A stretch of DNA of 42,285 nt from Prevotella sp. (GCA_016290175.1 JAEETD010000019.1:1-42285); one strand, 5' to 3'. Counted from the stretch's first letter, positions 1 through 8,565 are shown. Program-made: numbers and translations. Notes: generated by a model not told the origin, from the letters alone.

Positions 1-1014
1 GTTCTCTATCTCGGTAACAAAAAATACACAGAAGGTGATCTGCTCAAGGCTGGTGACGCAGTCATTGTGTGCGGTAAGGTTGTCAACTACAAGGGTAACA
101 CACCTGAGACATCCCAAAATACCGGCTACCTCTACTCGCTCAACGGCAAGACCGGCGGCGGTAGCGGTGGCGAGACACCTTCAGGCGAAGTAAAGCCAAT
201 TAGCATTGCCGACTTCAACGCAGCTCCAGAAAGTACCGATGTGTGGTATCAACTCACAGGTACTGTTAAGAACCTGAAGGAAGGTGACATCTATGGCAAC
301 TTCGACCTTGAGGATGCTACAGGTTCTGTCTATGTCTATGGTTTGCTCTCAGAGAAGGGTGGCGAGAAGAAAAAGTTCCAGGATCTCGTAGCTGCCAAGG
401 GCATCAAGGAAGGCTGCACGCTTACGATTATCGGCAACCGTGGCTCTTATGGCGACAAGATAGAAGTACTGAATGCCTACTTCGTCAGCATCACAGGTGG
501 TGCCGAGCCTAGTGGTGGCGGTGACGAAGGTGGTGGTGGCTCAACAGTCACCACGCTGACCAATGGTGATTTTGAGACCTGGACCGACGGTCTGCCAACG
601 GGTTGGAAGTCTGCTTCTTCAGCCAGCAACGCAACCTTATCACAAGGCACAGACGCCCACGGTGGCAGTTATGCTGTGATTGTAGCAGGAAACGAGGGTT
701 CTAACAAGCGTTTGGCCAGTCAGGAGATTACACTGGAAGCTGGCACCTACAACTTCTCATTCTATGCCAAGGCAACAACTGCAGATCCCGCACAGACACG
801 TCCTGGCTATGTGGCTGTCACAGACGGAAACGTAGGCAGCTACGTATGGGGTGACTATGCCAACCTCAACAATAGCGGATGGACGCTGGTGTCTTACGAT
901 TTCACCTTGGAAGCAACCACAACAGTCTGCTTGTGCGTGATGAATCCGAAGAAATCCAACTACTCTTCAGGTAAGGATATTCTGATCGACGATGCGAGCC
1001 TGACGAAAAAATAA
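1..1014 (+). CDS. C-terminal part of an OB-fold / carbohydrate-binding-like surface protein (partial at left edge)
   Basis: The reading frame is open from base 1, so the true start lies outside the window; the GTG at 67 is internal. The visible part has the end of one OB-fold-like unit (to about base 150), a glycine-rich linker, a second complete unit beginning ISIADFNAAPESTDVWYQLT and ending near NAYFVSI, a Gly/Ser linker, and a C-terminal beta-sandwich starting LTNGDFETWTDG that resembles CBM4/9-type modules. Such OB-fold repeats (DUF5689/DUF6359-like) plus a CBM-like end occur in secreted Bacteroidetes proteins, sometimes nucleases or lipoproteins. No type IX C-terminal sorting domain is evident after ILIDDASLTKK. 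Catalytic function, if any, would lie upstream. The family assignment is from pattern recognition only. Confidence 0.75.
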   Translation, partial: VLYLGNKKYTEGDLLKAGDAVIVCGKVVNYKGNTPETSQNTGYLYSLNGKTGGGSGGETPSGEVKPISIADFNAAPESTDVWYQLTGTVKNLKEGDIYGNFDLEDATGSVYVYGLLSEKGGEKKKFQDLVAAKGIKEGCTLTIIGNRGSYGDKIEVLNAYFVSITGGAEPSGGGDEGGGGSTVTTLTNGDFETWTDGLPTGWKSASSASNATLSQGTDAHGGSYAVIVAGNEGSNKRLASQEITLEAGTYNFSFYAKATTADPAQTRPGYVAVTDGNVGSYVWGDYANLNNSGWTLVSYDFTLEATTTVCLCVMNPKKSNYSSGKDILIDDASLTKK

Positions 1015-1025
1015 TTCGCAAAAAG

Positions 1026-1057
1026 TTTGCGAGATCCGAAAAATCTTCGTACCTTTG
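1026..1057 (+). promoter_or_regulatory. rpmE2 promoter (-33 TTTG, -7 TACCTTTG)
   Basis: TTTG at 1026-1029 and TACCTTTG at 1050-1057 are separated by 20 bases, matching the Bacteroidetes primary sigma factor consensus. The leader to the rpmE2 start is about 45 bases and AT-rich. Confidence 0.8.
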
Positions 1058-1107
1058 CAGCCGCTTTATGCGCAAATAGGTTTTAAACATTAATATTTTA
1101 ACTCAAA

Positions 1108-1362
1108 ATGAAAAAAGGAATTCATCCAGAAAACTATCGCCCCGTCGTGTTTAAGGACATGTCCAACGGCGATATGTTCCTCTCGAAGTCCACAGCAAAG
1201 ACGAATGATACAGTGGAATTCGAAGGCGAAACTTACCCAGTGGTAAAAGTCGAAATCTCTAGCACCTCTCACCCGTTCTATACTGGTAAGAGCAAGCTCG
1301 TTGACACCGCAGGTCGTGTTGATAAGTTCATGAGCCGCTACGGTAAGGCTGCGAAGAAGTAA
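1108..1362 (+). CDS. rpmE2: 50S ribosomal protein L31, type B
   Basis: This 84-residue protein begins [19 protein letters not shown] and contains the [10 protein letters not shown] segment typical of L31. It has no cysteines, so it is the zinc-independent B type, which is the usual form in Bacteroidales. It is a component of the large ribosomal subunit near the subunit interface. It stands alone, with its own consensus promoter and a hairpin downstream. Full length, no anomaly. Confidence 0.97.
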   Translation: MKKGIHPENYRPVVFKDMSNGDMFLSKSTAKTNDTVEFEGETYPVVKVEISSTSHPFYTGKSKLVDTAGRVDKFMSRYGKAAKK

Positions 1363-1389
1363 GATACAATATCACAGGATTATAACCGG

Positions 1390-1433
1390 GAAGGTGCGTC
1401 GATGGTAGTTGCATATGCCATGGTCGCACCTTC
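1390..1433 (+). terminator. Hairpin after rpmE2
   Basis: GAAGGTGCG (1390-1398) and CGCACCTTC (1425-1433) are perfect reverse complements, with ATGG/CCAT pairing inside. It lies 28 bases after the rpmE2 stop. The T-tract is poor (TTCTTC), so it may be a terminator or an mRNA-end stabiliser. Its position argues against the in-frame ATG at 1402 as start of the next gene. Confidence 0.55.
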
Positions 1434-1452
1434 TTCAGTCAAGATGATAAAT

Positions 1453-2370
1453 ATGAAATTGCTAAAAACCCTACTCCCCACCCTCTTGTTGCTGACACTC
1501 TTTTCGTGTAGCAAGGATGAAAACGATGCCAAGATTCCCGGCATAGCCGAAAACAAAAACAAGAATCTGACGAGTATCTACCCAGAAGCTGCCCGTCTGG
1601 AGTTCCCTAGACTAAAGGGAGGCCAGAGCATCCTGCTGGTGCATCGCACTAACGACAAATATGGTGTAAACTTCTGCACGGAATGGGACACACAGAAAAA
1701 ATCACAACGCTGGTCGTGCTACCAGATGCACGGAGGAAATACAGGTGGCAACACCGGACGTTATCAAGAGGGGTATCCCTACGATGACTTACTGGACTTT
1801 GCCAACTATTTCACCATGGGCGACGGTACACCCTTCGATCCTTTCTGGAATTCAGGCTACGACCACGGGCACATCTGTCCGTCGGCAGACCGCCAATATT
1901 CCAAGGAAGCCAACCGTCAGACTTTCTTTCTCACTAACATGCAGCCTCAGCGCAATGTCTTCAACGCAGGAGTATGGGCTACCATGGAACAGCAGGTAAG
2001 AAACTGGAACCGTGGTTCTTTCCGCGATACCCTTTACGTCTGCAAGGGAGGTACTATCGACCGCAATGACCAGATATCGCGCACCCTCTCCAACGGTCTC
2101 ATCGTACCTAAGTTTTTCTTTATGGCTGTGCTCTGCAAGAACAATAGCGGATACAAGGCTATGGCCTTCTGGATAGAGCACAAGGACAAGGACACCGATT
2201 TCCCCAAAGACAGTCAGGGAAACTATATGCTGAGTCCCTATGTGACCAATGTCCGCGAGCTGGAAACCCTCACCGGCATCGACTTTTTCTGTAATCTTGA
2301 TGATGAAACAGAAAATCATGTGGAGACATTAGCCGTGGAGAATATCAAGAGCGCATGGGGACTGAAATGA
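1453..2370 (+). CDS. DNA/RNA non-specific endonuclease, lipoprotein
   Basis: The product (305 residues) is a NUC1-type (Serratia nuclease, beta-beta-alpha metal) endonuclease that would cut DNA and RNA outside the cytoplasm. The N-terminus MKLLKTLLPTLLLLTLFSC is a lipoprotein signal with Cys19 as lipidated residue. The catalytic block reads YDHGHICPSADR (His140; the family usually has DRGH, so Arg is replaced by His here), followed by TNMQPQ, and Asn171/Glu179 in NAGVWATMEQ fit the metal-site Asn and Glu. I chose ATG 1453 because it gives an intact signal peptide and avoids the hairpin at 1390-1433; ATG 1444 is also possible. It is likely a nutritional or surface nuclease. No promoter was recognised, so read-through from rpmE2 is possible. 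Confidence 0.85.
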   Translation: MKLLKTLLPTLLLLTLFSCSKDENDAKIPGIAENKNKNLTSIYPEAARLEFPRLKGGQSILLVHRTNDKYGVNFCTEWDTQKKSQRWSCYQMHGGNTGGNTGRYQEGYPYDDLLDFANYFTMGDGTPFDPFWNSGYDHGHICPSADRQYSKEANRQTFFLTNMQPQRNVFNAGVWATMEQQVRNWNRGSFRDTLYVCKGGTIDRNDQISRTLSNGLIVPKFFFMAVLCKNNSGYKAMAFWIEHKDKDTDFPKDSQGNYMLSPYVTNVRELETLTGIDFFCNLDDETENHVETLAVENIKSAWGLK

Positions 2371-2386
2371 TTTTTTTGGATTTTTA

Positions 2387-2418
2387 TTTGGCATTGCGAA
2401 ATAAAATTCTTATCTTTG
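2387..2418 (+). promoter_or_regulatory. gpx-trxB operon promoter
   Basis: TTTG at 2387-2390 and TATCTTTG at 2411-2418 are separated by 20 bases, a full match to the Bacteroidetes consensus. Transcription would start about 10 bases later, leaving a leader of roughly 25 bases. Confidence 0.8.
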
Positions 2419-2453
2419 TACCCAAGAACCTACACATTATTTTAAAATAGAAA

Positions 2454-3005
2454 ATGAAGACTATTTATGAGTTCTCTGTCAAGGACAGAAAAAACAAGGA
2501 CGTATCCCTCAAGGAGTACGCCAACGAAGTATTGCTCATTGTGAATACTGCCACCAAGTGCGGTTTCACCCCTCAGTATGATGAACTGGAAGCCCTCTAC
2601 AAGAAATATCATGCTCAGGGCTTTGAGATTCTCGATTTCCCCTGCAACCAGTTTGGACAGCAGGCTCCCGGTACCGACGAGAGCATCCACGAATTCTGCA
2701 AGCTTAACTTCGGCACAGAGTTCCCCCGCTTCAAAAAGGTGAAAGTGAATGGTGACGACGCTGATCCACTCTTCAAGTTCCTCCAGCAGGAAAAAGGTTT
2801 TGCGGGCTGGGATATGGAGCACCCGATTGCCCACATTCTTGATGATATGCTCTCAAAGGCCGATCCCGACTATCAGCAGAAGCCGGATATCAAATGGAAC
2901 TTCACTAAGTTCCTCGTCAACAAAAAAGGTCAGGTAGTTGCTCGTTTCGAGCCCACTGAGAAGATCGAGAACATTGCAGCCCAGATCGAGTTGCTGCTTC
3001 ACTAA
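2454..3005 (+). CDS. Glutathione peroxidase-family thiol peroxidase
   Basis: This 183-residue protein has the GPx fold signatures: NTATKCGFTPQY with peroxidatic Cys36 (a cysteine, not selenocysteine), the FPCNQFGQQAPG motif (Gln70), and KWNFTKF (Trp148, Asn149), together giving the Cys-Gln-Trp-Asn tetrad. Cys82 (FCKLNFG) sits where thioredoxin-dependent GPx enzymes carry the resolving cysteine. It should reduce hydroperoxides in the cytoplasm, since no signal peptide is present. It is followed after 9 bases by thioredoxin reductase, which supports a thioredoxin-fed rather than glutathione-fed enzyme; that coupling is inference. Start at ATG 2454 is well placed after the promoter. Confidence 0.93.
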   Translation: MKTIYEFSVKDRKNKDVSLKEYANEVLLIVNTATKCGFTPQYDELEALYKKYHAQGFEILDFPCNQFGQQAPGTDESIHEFCKLNFGTEFPRFKKVKVNGDDADPLFKFLQQEKGFAGWDMEHPIAHILDDMLSKADPDYQQKPDIKWNFTKFLVNKKGQVVARFEPTEKIENIAAQIELLLH

Positions 3006-3014
3006 CATCCGAAT

Positions 3015-3947
3015 ATGGAAAAGACAAAGTGTTTAATCATTGGCAGCGGTCCCGCAGGGTACACCGCTGCCATTTATGCCTCAAGGGCAAATCTGAATCC
3101 TATCGAGTATTGCGGCATGCAGCCCGGAGGACAACTGACCCAGACCACGGAGGTTGAAAATTTCCCAGGCTATCCCCAAGGCGTTGACGGCAATCAGATG
3201 ATGATGGATCTCAGAGAGCAGGCTGAGCGTTTTGGCACGGATATCCGCGATGGCGAGATCATCAAGGTAGATTTCTCCAAAACCCCCTATCTCTGCACAG
3301 CAGAAGACGGCACGGAGATTGAAGCTGATACGGTGATTATTGCCACTGGTGCCTCTGCGAAGTACCTAGGACTCGACGACGAGCGTAAATACAATGGTAT
3401 GGGTGTTTCTGCGTGTGCCACCTGCGATGGCTTCTTCTACCGCAAGAAAACGGTGGCTGTAGTAGGCGGTGGTGACACGGCCTGTGAGGATGCCCTCTAT
3501 CTCTCCGGCCTTGCTAAGAAAGTCTACCTTATTGTCCGCAAACCTTTCCTTCGTGCTTCACAAGTCATGCAACAGCGTGTCAAGGCCGCTGAGAACATTG
3601 AGATACTGTTTGAGCACAACACCATCGGACTCTTTGGAGAGAATGGCGTAGAAGGTGCCCATCTGGTCAAACGCAAGGGCGAGGCCGATGAGTCATTCAT
3701 AGATATTGCCATCGACGGTTTCTTCCTCGCCATCGGCCATAAGCCGAATACCGACATCTTCAAGGAGTGGCTGGAAACGGATGAAGTGGGTTATCTGAAA
3801 AAGATAGACGGTACCCCAAAGACAAAGATTCCTGGTGTGTTCGTTGCAGGCGACTGTGCCGACCCCGTTTACCGTCAGGCTATCTCAGCAGCCGGTTCTG
3901 GTTGTCAGGCCGCAATTGAAGCAGAAAGATACTTGCTGAACAGATAA
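3015..3947 (+). CDS. trxB: Thioredoxin-disulfide reductase
   Basis: This 310-residue low-molecular-weight thioredoxin reductase carries the FAD dinucleotide motif GSGPAGYTAA (10-19), the redox-active CATC (134-137), the NADPH motif GGGDTA (151-156) and the C-terminal FAD motif GVFVAGDCAD. It transfers electrons from NADPH via FAD to thioredoxin in the cytoplasm. Being second in an operon with a Cys-type glutathione peroxidase, it probably supplies reducing power for peroxide removal through thioredoxin. No thioredoxin gene is in the operon. Two hairpins follow it closely. Full length, no missing residue. Confidence 0.96.
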   Translation: MEKTKCLIIGSGPAGYTAAIYASRANLNPIEYCGMQPGGQLTQTTEVENFPGYPQGVDGNQMMMDLREQAERFGTDIRDGEIIKVDFSKTPYLCTAEDGTEIEADTVIIATGASAKYLGLDDERKYNGMGVSACATCDGFFYRKKTVAVVGGGDTACEDALYLSGLAKKVYLIVRKPFLRASQVMQQRVKAAENIEILFEHNTIGLFGENGVEGAHLVKRKGEADESFIDIAIDGFFLAIGHKPNTDIFKEWLETDEVGYLKKIDGTPKTKIPGVFVAGDCADPVYRQAISAAGSGCQAAIEAERYLLNR

Positions 3948-3959
3948 AGAAGCAACAAC

Positions 3960-3991
3960 CCCCTCTGAATATATATTCAGAGGGGATTTTT
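3960..3991 (+). terminator. Rho-independent terminator of gpx-trxB
   Basis: A perfect 26-base inverted repeat (CCCCTCTGAAT... to ...ATTCAGAGGGG, 3960-3985) is followed by ATTTTT. It starts 12 bases after the trxB stop. Confidence 0.9.
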
Positions 3992-3999
3992 GTGCATCA

Positions 4000-4030
4000 A
4001 AAAAGGCTCGTTTCACAACGAGCCTTTTTC
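4000..4030. terminator. Second, bidirectional terminator hairpin
   Basis: AAGGCTCGTT pairs with AACGAGCCTT around a TCAC loop, with A-tracts before and T-tracts after, so it can stop transcription in both directions. On the plus strand it backs up the hairpin at 3960. On the minus strand it could end a short RNA starting near 4080 (see findings). Confidence 0.8.
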
Positions 4031-4226
4031 TTAAAAACTAAATTAATCAACCATAAACCTTAACCATTAAAAATCTTTTCTGGTGCAAAGATAGATGTAT
4101 TTTTGATTATAGGGGTTGATTAATAATTATTTGAGGTCGAAAATTCGTTACTTACCTAAAATTCGACTAATTTTCACGCATTTTCTACTTATTTAGCCCA
4201 AAAAACGTATCTTTTTTCTTCAAATA

Positions 4227-4257
4227 GTTGAAAATTCGTGCATTTTTCTTATCTTTG
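4227..4257 (+). promoter_or_regulatory. Promoter of the hybrid two-component gene
   Basis: TATCTTTG at 4250-4257 is preceded by GTTG at 4227-4230 (19-base spacing, one mismatch to TTTG). The start codon is only 20 bases beyond the -7 box, so the leader is very short and has no Shine-Dalgarno sequence. Confidence 0.6.
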
Positions 4258-4277
4258 CACCATCAAAATCAGCGAAT

Positions 4278-5960
4278 ATGAACCTAAGGATTATACTCAT
4301 TTTGGTCATTTTGGCCATTACGACGGCAGTTTTTCTGTTTGGAAGAATCGTATACAACCGCAGCTTACGTGTCAGACGCCGACTGCAGATGGAACAAATC
4401 TTCACAAATATCACCCACGAACTGTTGACGCCACTCACAGTCATCTCAGCTTCCGTGGACCAATTACGGGAAGAAGTCCCACAATACGACCAGAATTACG
4501 ACCTGATGCAGAAGAACATCCAGCGTATGGTCCATCTGCTTCAGCAAATCCTCGAAACAAGCAAATCACAGGCAGGCGAGTTGAAACTCCTCGTGGCACA
4601 GGGCGATGTCATGCAGTACATTTATAACACAGCCTTTTGTCTACAGCCACTGATGGATAAGAAACAACTGAAATTCTCCATTGAATGCAGCCCCCAGAGC
4701 ATGATGGGTTGGATAGACACCGACAAACTCGACAAGATCATTTACAACCTGCTATCAAACGCAGCCAAATACACCAACGAAGGCGAGGTTTCACTTCAAG
4801 TCTGGACTAGTCGCAAATACGACTATATATATATTAAGGTACGCGATACTGGCAGAGGCATTCCAAAAGAGAAGATGAAAAACCTATTCCAACGTTTCTA
4901 TGATGAAGAATACCGCCAGCACAAAACCATCGGCACAGGTCTCGGCCTGGCACTGACATACGATCTCGTACACCTGCACAAGGGTACCATCAGCTGCGAG
5001 AGCGAAGAAGGTAAGGGTACGACTTTCACCCTGAAGATCCCTATCACCAAGGAATCCTTCAAACAAGATCAGATCGACGAGAAGCATGAAATCGACCTGA
5101 CCATCCCTCAGGATATCATTATCGATGCCACTTCGATGGTGTCAGACGTGAATGTCGAGATGGACGCCAATGCACTTTTGGTTGACGATGCCTACCGCAT
5201 CCTGGTTGTAGAAGATAACCCCGAACTGCTCATGCTGATGCAACACATGCTGAAGAACCAATACCACGTCCTCATAGCCAAAAACGGAAAAGAAGCCCTA
5301 AATATCGTACATAAGACACCTATTGACCTCATCGTTTCCGATGTAATGATGCCCGAGATGACGGGGTTTGAGCTGACCCGTGAACTCAAGGATGATCCTA
5401 ACTACAACCATCTGCCCATCATCCTGTTGACTGCCAACACTAAGAAAGAAGACCAGGAGGAAGCCCTCAGGATTGGTGCCGACGAATACCTCACCAAACC
5501 TTTCCGTTTGGGAGAACTTAGACTACGCATCGACAACATCATCGAGAACCGCCGACGTATGTTGCAGGACTTTGCCATCAAGATGGATGACATTGACGAC
5601 CAACAAGAGATAGTCCTTACTCCTGAACAGATTTTCCTGGAGAAGGCTCTGAACTGTATCCACGAACACCTCGACGATAGTAACTACGACCGCGATGCCT
5701 TTGCTGCCGACATGGGTGCCAGTTCGTCGACACTCTACAACAAACTCCGTGCCATCACTGGCATGAACGTTACCACTTTCATCCGCGACGTCCGCATGAA
5801 AGAGGCACGTCGGTTGGCAGAAAAAGACCCCAACATGCGCATCAGCGACCTCGCCTACAGGGTGGGATTCCAAGATCCGAAGTATTTCTCCACCTGTTTC
5901 AAGAAATATTATGGCATCCAACCCAAGGAGTTTATGGAAGGAATGAAAAGCGAAAAGTGA
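4278..5960 (+). CDS. Short hybrid histidine kinase / response regulator / AraC protein without sensor domain
   Basis: The 560-residue product has one N-terminal membrane segment (about 4-22), a HisKA domain with phospho-acceptor His47 (NITHELLTPL), a HATPase domain (N-box NLLSNAAKYT 157-166, DTGRGIP 190-196, GTGLGLAL 219-226), a receiver with Asp355 (SDVMMPEMTG) and Lys407, and an AraC-type DNA-binding domain from about 455 to the end. It is thus a one-protein two-component system. Typical Bacteroidetes hybrid regulators are 1,300-1,400 residues with a large periplasmic propeller sensor, absent here: only about 3 residues precede the membrane segment. Input must come from the membrane, a partner protein or the cytoplasm. 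Its promoter lies directly upstream, so this is not simply a cut-off start. Target genes are not evident. Confidence 0.9.
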   Translation: MNLRIILILVILAITTAVFLFGRIVYNRSLRVRRRLQMEQIFTNITHELLTPLTVISASVDQLREEVPQYDQNYDLMQKNIQRMVHLLQQILETSKSQAGELKLLVAQGDVMQYIYNTAFCLQPLMDKKQLKFSIECSPQSMMGWIDTDKLDKIIYNLLSNAAKYTNEGEVSLQVWTSRKYDYIYIKVRDTGRGIPKEKMKNLFQRFYDEEYRQHKTIGTGLGLALTYDLVHLHKGTISCESEEGKGTTFTLKIPITKESFKQDQIDEKHEIDLTIPQDIIIDATSMVSDVNVEMDANALLVDDAYRILVVEDNPELLMLMQHMLKNQYHVLIAKNGKEALNIVHKTPIDLIVSDVMMPEMTGFELTRELKDDPNYNHLPIILLTANTKKEDQEEALRIGADEYLTKPFRLGELRLRIDNIIENRRRMLQDFAIKMDDIDDQQEIVLTPEQIFLEKALNCIHEHLDDSNYDRDAFAADMGASSSTLYNKLRAITGMNVTTFIRDVRMKEARRLAEKDPNMRISDLAYRVGFQDPKYFSTCFKKYYGIQPKEFMEGMKSEK

Positions 5961-6018
5961 AAAGTTAAAAAATAACAAGGCACAACAACTTTTTACTTTT
6001 CATTTCTCACTTCTCACA
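5949..6018. repeat. GTGAAAAG-type simple repeat forming an AT-rich hairpin
   Basis: The end of the kinase gene and the following bases contain GAAAAGCGAAAAGTGAAAAG, then the near complement AACTTTTTACTTTTC and TTCTCACTTCTCAC. The arms can pair over about 14 bases with one wobble and a roughly 20-base loop. It may act as a weak terminator. The same repeat type recurs at 13546-13574 and inside mfd (12536-12563). Its right end touches the trpB -7 box. Confidence 0.6.
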
Positions 6019-6027
6019 TCTATTTTG

Positions 6028-6035
6028 TACCTTTG
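6028..6035 (+). promoter_or_regulatory. -7 box of trpB (TACCTTTG)
   Basis: TACCTTTG is followed by CAC as in the other promoters here. No TTTG occurs 19-21 bases upstream; that region is occupied by the simple repeat (TTTC at 6003 is the nearest match). The box overlaps the TTG at 6033, ruling that codon out as start. Confidence 0.6.
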
Positions 6036-6068
6036 CACACGGATATCTTAATCCAAAACTTTACAATT

Positions 6069-7430
6069 ATGGCTAAACAGAAAAAATTCATCCTCCAAGA
6101 GAGTGAGATCCCAACACAGTGGTACAACATTCAGGCAGACATGCCCAACAAACCCATGCCTCCCATCCATCCTGCTACCAAGCAGCCGTTGGGTGTGGAC
6201 GATCTGGCACACATCTTCCCTCGCGAATGCTGTGTGCAGGAACTAGACACAGAACATCGCTGGATCGATATCCCAGAAGATGTGCTGGATAAGTATAAAT
6301 ACTATCGCAGTACGCCATTGGTACGTGCCTACGCCCTTGAAGAGGCCCTCGGTACTCCTGCCCACATCTATTTCAAAAACGAATCGACCAATCCCCTGGG
6401 TTCACATAAGATCAACTCTGCCCTGCCCCAGTGCTACTACGCCAAGCAGGAAGGCACAACCAACGTGACCACCGAGACCGGTGCCGGCCAGTGGGGCGCA
6501 GCCCTTTCATACGCCGCTAAGATCTATGGTCTCGATTGTGCCGTTTATCAAGTGAAGATCACTATGCAGCAGAAGCCCTACCGTTCCAGTATTATGCGCA
6601 CTTTCGGTGCTGTCGTAGAAGGTTCTCCCTCGATGTCGACCCGTGCCGGTAAGGATATACTTACCAAAGACCCCACCCACTCTGGCTCTCTCGGCACTGC
6701 CATCTCTGAGGCAGTTGAGCTGGCTACTACCACACCCAACTGTAAATACACGCTGGGGTCCGTACTCAACCATGTAGGCCTGCATCAGACCATTATCGGT
6801 CTGGAGGCTGAGAAGCAGATGCAGATGGCCGGTGAGTATCCCGATACGGTAATTGCCTGCTTTGGTGGTGGTTCCAACTTCGGAGGTATTGCCTTCCCCT
6901 TCATGCGTCACAACCTGAATGGCGAGCGTCACACAGAATTCATTGCTGCTGAGCCCGACAGCTGTCCGAAGCTCACCCGTGGTCAGTTCCGTTATGACTT
7001 TGGCGACGAGGCTGGTTATACCCCACTGCTGCCGATGTACACCCTAGGTCACAACTTCAAGCCAAGCAACATCCATGCTGGCGGTCTGCGCTATCACGGT
7101 GCCGGTATGATTATCTCCCAGCTTATCAAAGACGGCTATATGAAGGGCGTCGACATCCCACAGCTCGAGACCTTTGATGCGGGTATGCTATTTGCCCGAA
7201 CGGAGGGTATCATCCCTGCTCCTGAGAGCACCCATGCCATAGCAGCCACCATCCGCGAGGCACTGAAGTGCAAGGAGACAGGCGAGGAAAAAGTCATTCT
7301 GTTCAACCTCTCCGGTCACGGACTTATCGACATGCCGTCATACGAGGCCTTCATCAAAGGTGACCTGCAGAATTACACCGTCACAGACGAGATGATTGCC
7401 GAGAACCTTGCCGAACTCGACAAACAATAA
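6069..7430 (+). CDS. trpB: Tryptophan synthase beta chain, TrpB2 type
   Basis: The 453-residue pyridoxal-phosphate enzyme joins indole and serine to make tryptophan. It has the PLP lysine in NPLGSHKINSAL (Lys114), ETGAGQWG, and the phosphate-binding glycine loop CFGGGSNFGG. The length and the N-terminal block (IPTQWYNIQADMP) fit the TrpB2 clade, which usually lacks a TrpA partner and salvages free indole. No other trp gene is nearby. ATG 6069 (MAKQKKF) is chosen since the upstream in-frame TTG lies inside the promoter. It is monocistronic, with a strong terminator after it. The TrpB2 placement is by family features, not by tree. Confidence 0.92.
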   Translation: MAKQKKFILQESEIPTQWYNIQADMPNKPMPPIHPATKQPLGVDDLAHIFPRECCVQELDTEHRWIDIPEDVLDKYKYYRSTPLVRAYALEEALGTPAHIYFKNESTNPLGSHKINSALPQCYYAKQEGTTNVTTETGAGQWGAALSYAAKIYGLDCAVYQVKITMQQKPYRSSIMRTFGAVVEGSPSMSTRAGKDILTKDPTHSGSLGTAISEAVELATTTPNCKYTLGSVLNHVGLHQTIIGLEAEKQMQMAGEYPDTVIACFGGGSNFGGIAFPFMRHNLNGERHTEFIAAEPDSCPKLTRGQFRYDFGDEAGYTPLLPMYTLGHNFKPSNIHAGGLRYHGAGMIISQLIKDGYMKGVDIPQLETFDAGMLFARTEGIIPAPESTHAIAATIREALKCKETGEEKVILFNLSGHGLIDMPSYEAFIKGDLQNYTVTDEMIAENLAELDKQ

Positions 7431-7470
7431 TATCAGATCCCTGCTTAGATACTACTGATTTACATGATAG

Positions 7471-7506
7471 GGCCGCACCTCGTGATGGGGTGCGGCCTGT
7501 TTTTCT
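7471..7506 (+). terminator. Rho-independent terminator of trpB
   Basis: GGCCGCACC (7471-7479) and GGTGCGGCC (7489-7497) form a GC-rich stem, followed by TGTTTTTC. Confidence 0.88.
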
Positions 7507-7522
7507 GTTTTTCAGAAAAAAA

Positions 7523-7554
7523 TTTGGTTGTTTGCTCAATTCTTTGTACTTTTG
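7523..7554 (+). promoter_or_regulatory. pfkA promoter
   Basis: TTTG at 7523-7526 and TACTTTTG at 7547-7554 are 20 bases apart. The leader to ATG 7584 is about 20 bases. Confidence 0.75.
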
Positions 7555-7583
7555 CATCAGAACTAAATAAAACAAGGATTATT

Positions 7584-8561
7584 ATGGGTAAAATAAAGAC
7601 TATCGGCATTTTAACATCCGGCGGCGACGCCCCCGGCATGAATGCAGCCATCCGCGCCGTGACGCGTGCAGGCATTTATAATGGTTTTAACATCAAGGGT
7701 ATCTACCGTGGCTATGACGGTCTGATCAAGGGCGAGGTGAAACAGTTCACCACTGAGAACGTCAGCGGTATTATCAACCGTGGCGGCACCTTCCTGAAGA
7801 CCGCCCGCTCGAAGGAGTTTATGACTCCCGAGGGTATGCAAAAAGCATACGAGACCTGCCAGAAGGAGGAGATCGACGCGCTGGTGGTAATTGGTGGTAA
7901 CGGTTCATTGACAGGCGCTTGGAACTTCGGCGTAGAGTTTGACTTCCCCTGCATCGGTCTTCCCGGCACTATCGACAACGACCTCTACGGCACCGACAGC
8001 ACCATCGGTTACGACACGACTATGAATACCATCATGGACTGCGTCGACCGCATCCGCGACACGGCTAACTCCCACGAGCGTATCTTCTTCGTCGAAGTCA
8101 TGGGCCGCGATGCCGGTTTCCTTGCACAGAACTGCGCCATCGCCTGTGGTGCCGAGGCTGCCATCGTTCCAGAGGAAGTAACCGATGTCGACCAGTTGGC
8201 ACAATTCATGGGCCGCGGCATCCGTAAGTCGAAGAAATCGTGCATCGTCATTGTTTCAGAGAGTCCCAAGTGCGGTGCCCTCTACTATGCCGACCGTGTG
8301 AAGAATGAGTTTCCGGAGTTCGACGTGCGTGTTTCGATCTTAGGTCACCTACAGCGCGGCGGTACACCGTCAGCCCGCGACCGTATCCTCGCTTCTATCA
8401 CGGGTGTGGGTGCCATCGAGGCCATCAAGCAAGGCCAACGCAACATCATGGTAGGTGTGCGCAACAACGATGTGGTCTATGTGCCATTCTCCGAATGCAT
8501 CCGTACCGACAAGCGCTTCGACAAACGTCTGATCACCGTGCTCGACGAGCTCAGCATCTAA
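7584..8561 (+). CDS. pfkA: ATP-dependent 6-phosphofructokinase
   Basis: The 325-residue cytoplasmic enzyme phosphorylates fructose 6-phosphate in glycolysis. Signature motifs are [17 protein letters not shown] (ATP loop), [15 protein letters not shown] (catalytic Asp), MGRDAGFLA (substrate site) and [20 protein letters not shown] with Gly rather than Asp at the usual discriminating position supports ATP over pyrophosphate as donor. ATG 7584 ([10 protein letters not shown]) is the start; the frame remains open upstream, but that extension overlaps the promoter and the trpB terminator. Full length. Directly behind it lies a fragment of an unrelated gene (8566-8688). Confidence 0.96.
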   Translation: MGKIKTIGILTSGGDAPGMNAAIRAVTRAGIYNGFNIKGIYRGYDGLIKGEVKQFTTENVSGIINRGGTFLKTARSKEFMTPEGMQKAYETCQKEEIDALVVIGGNGSLTGAWNFGVEFDFPCIGLPGTIDNDLYGTDSTIGYDTTMNTIMDCVDRIRDTANSHERIFFVEVMGRDAGFLAQNCAIACGAEAAIVPEEVTDVDQLAQFMGRGIRKSKKSCIVIVSESPKCGALYYADRVKNEFPEFDVRVSILGHLQRGGTPSARDRILASITGVGAIEAIKQGQRNIMVGVRNNDVVYVPFSECIRTDKRFDKRLITVLDELSI

Positions 8562-8565
8562 GACA

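Noticed and set aside
1402..1452. Upstream in-frame start for the nuclease gene
   Set aside because: It lies inside the hairpin after rpmE2 and would bury the lipoprotein signal peptide behind 17 residues.
6033..6068. TTG start extending TrpB by 12 residues
   Set aside because: The TTG is part of the TACCTTTG promoter box, so it cannot be in the mRNA.
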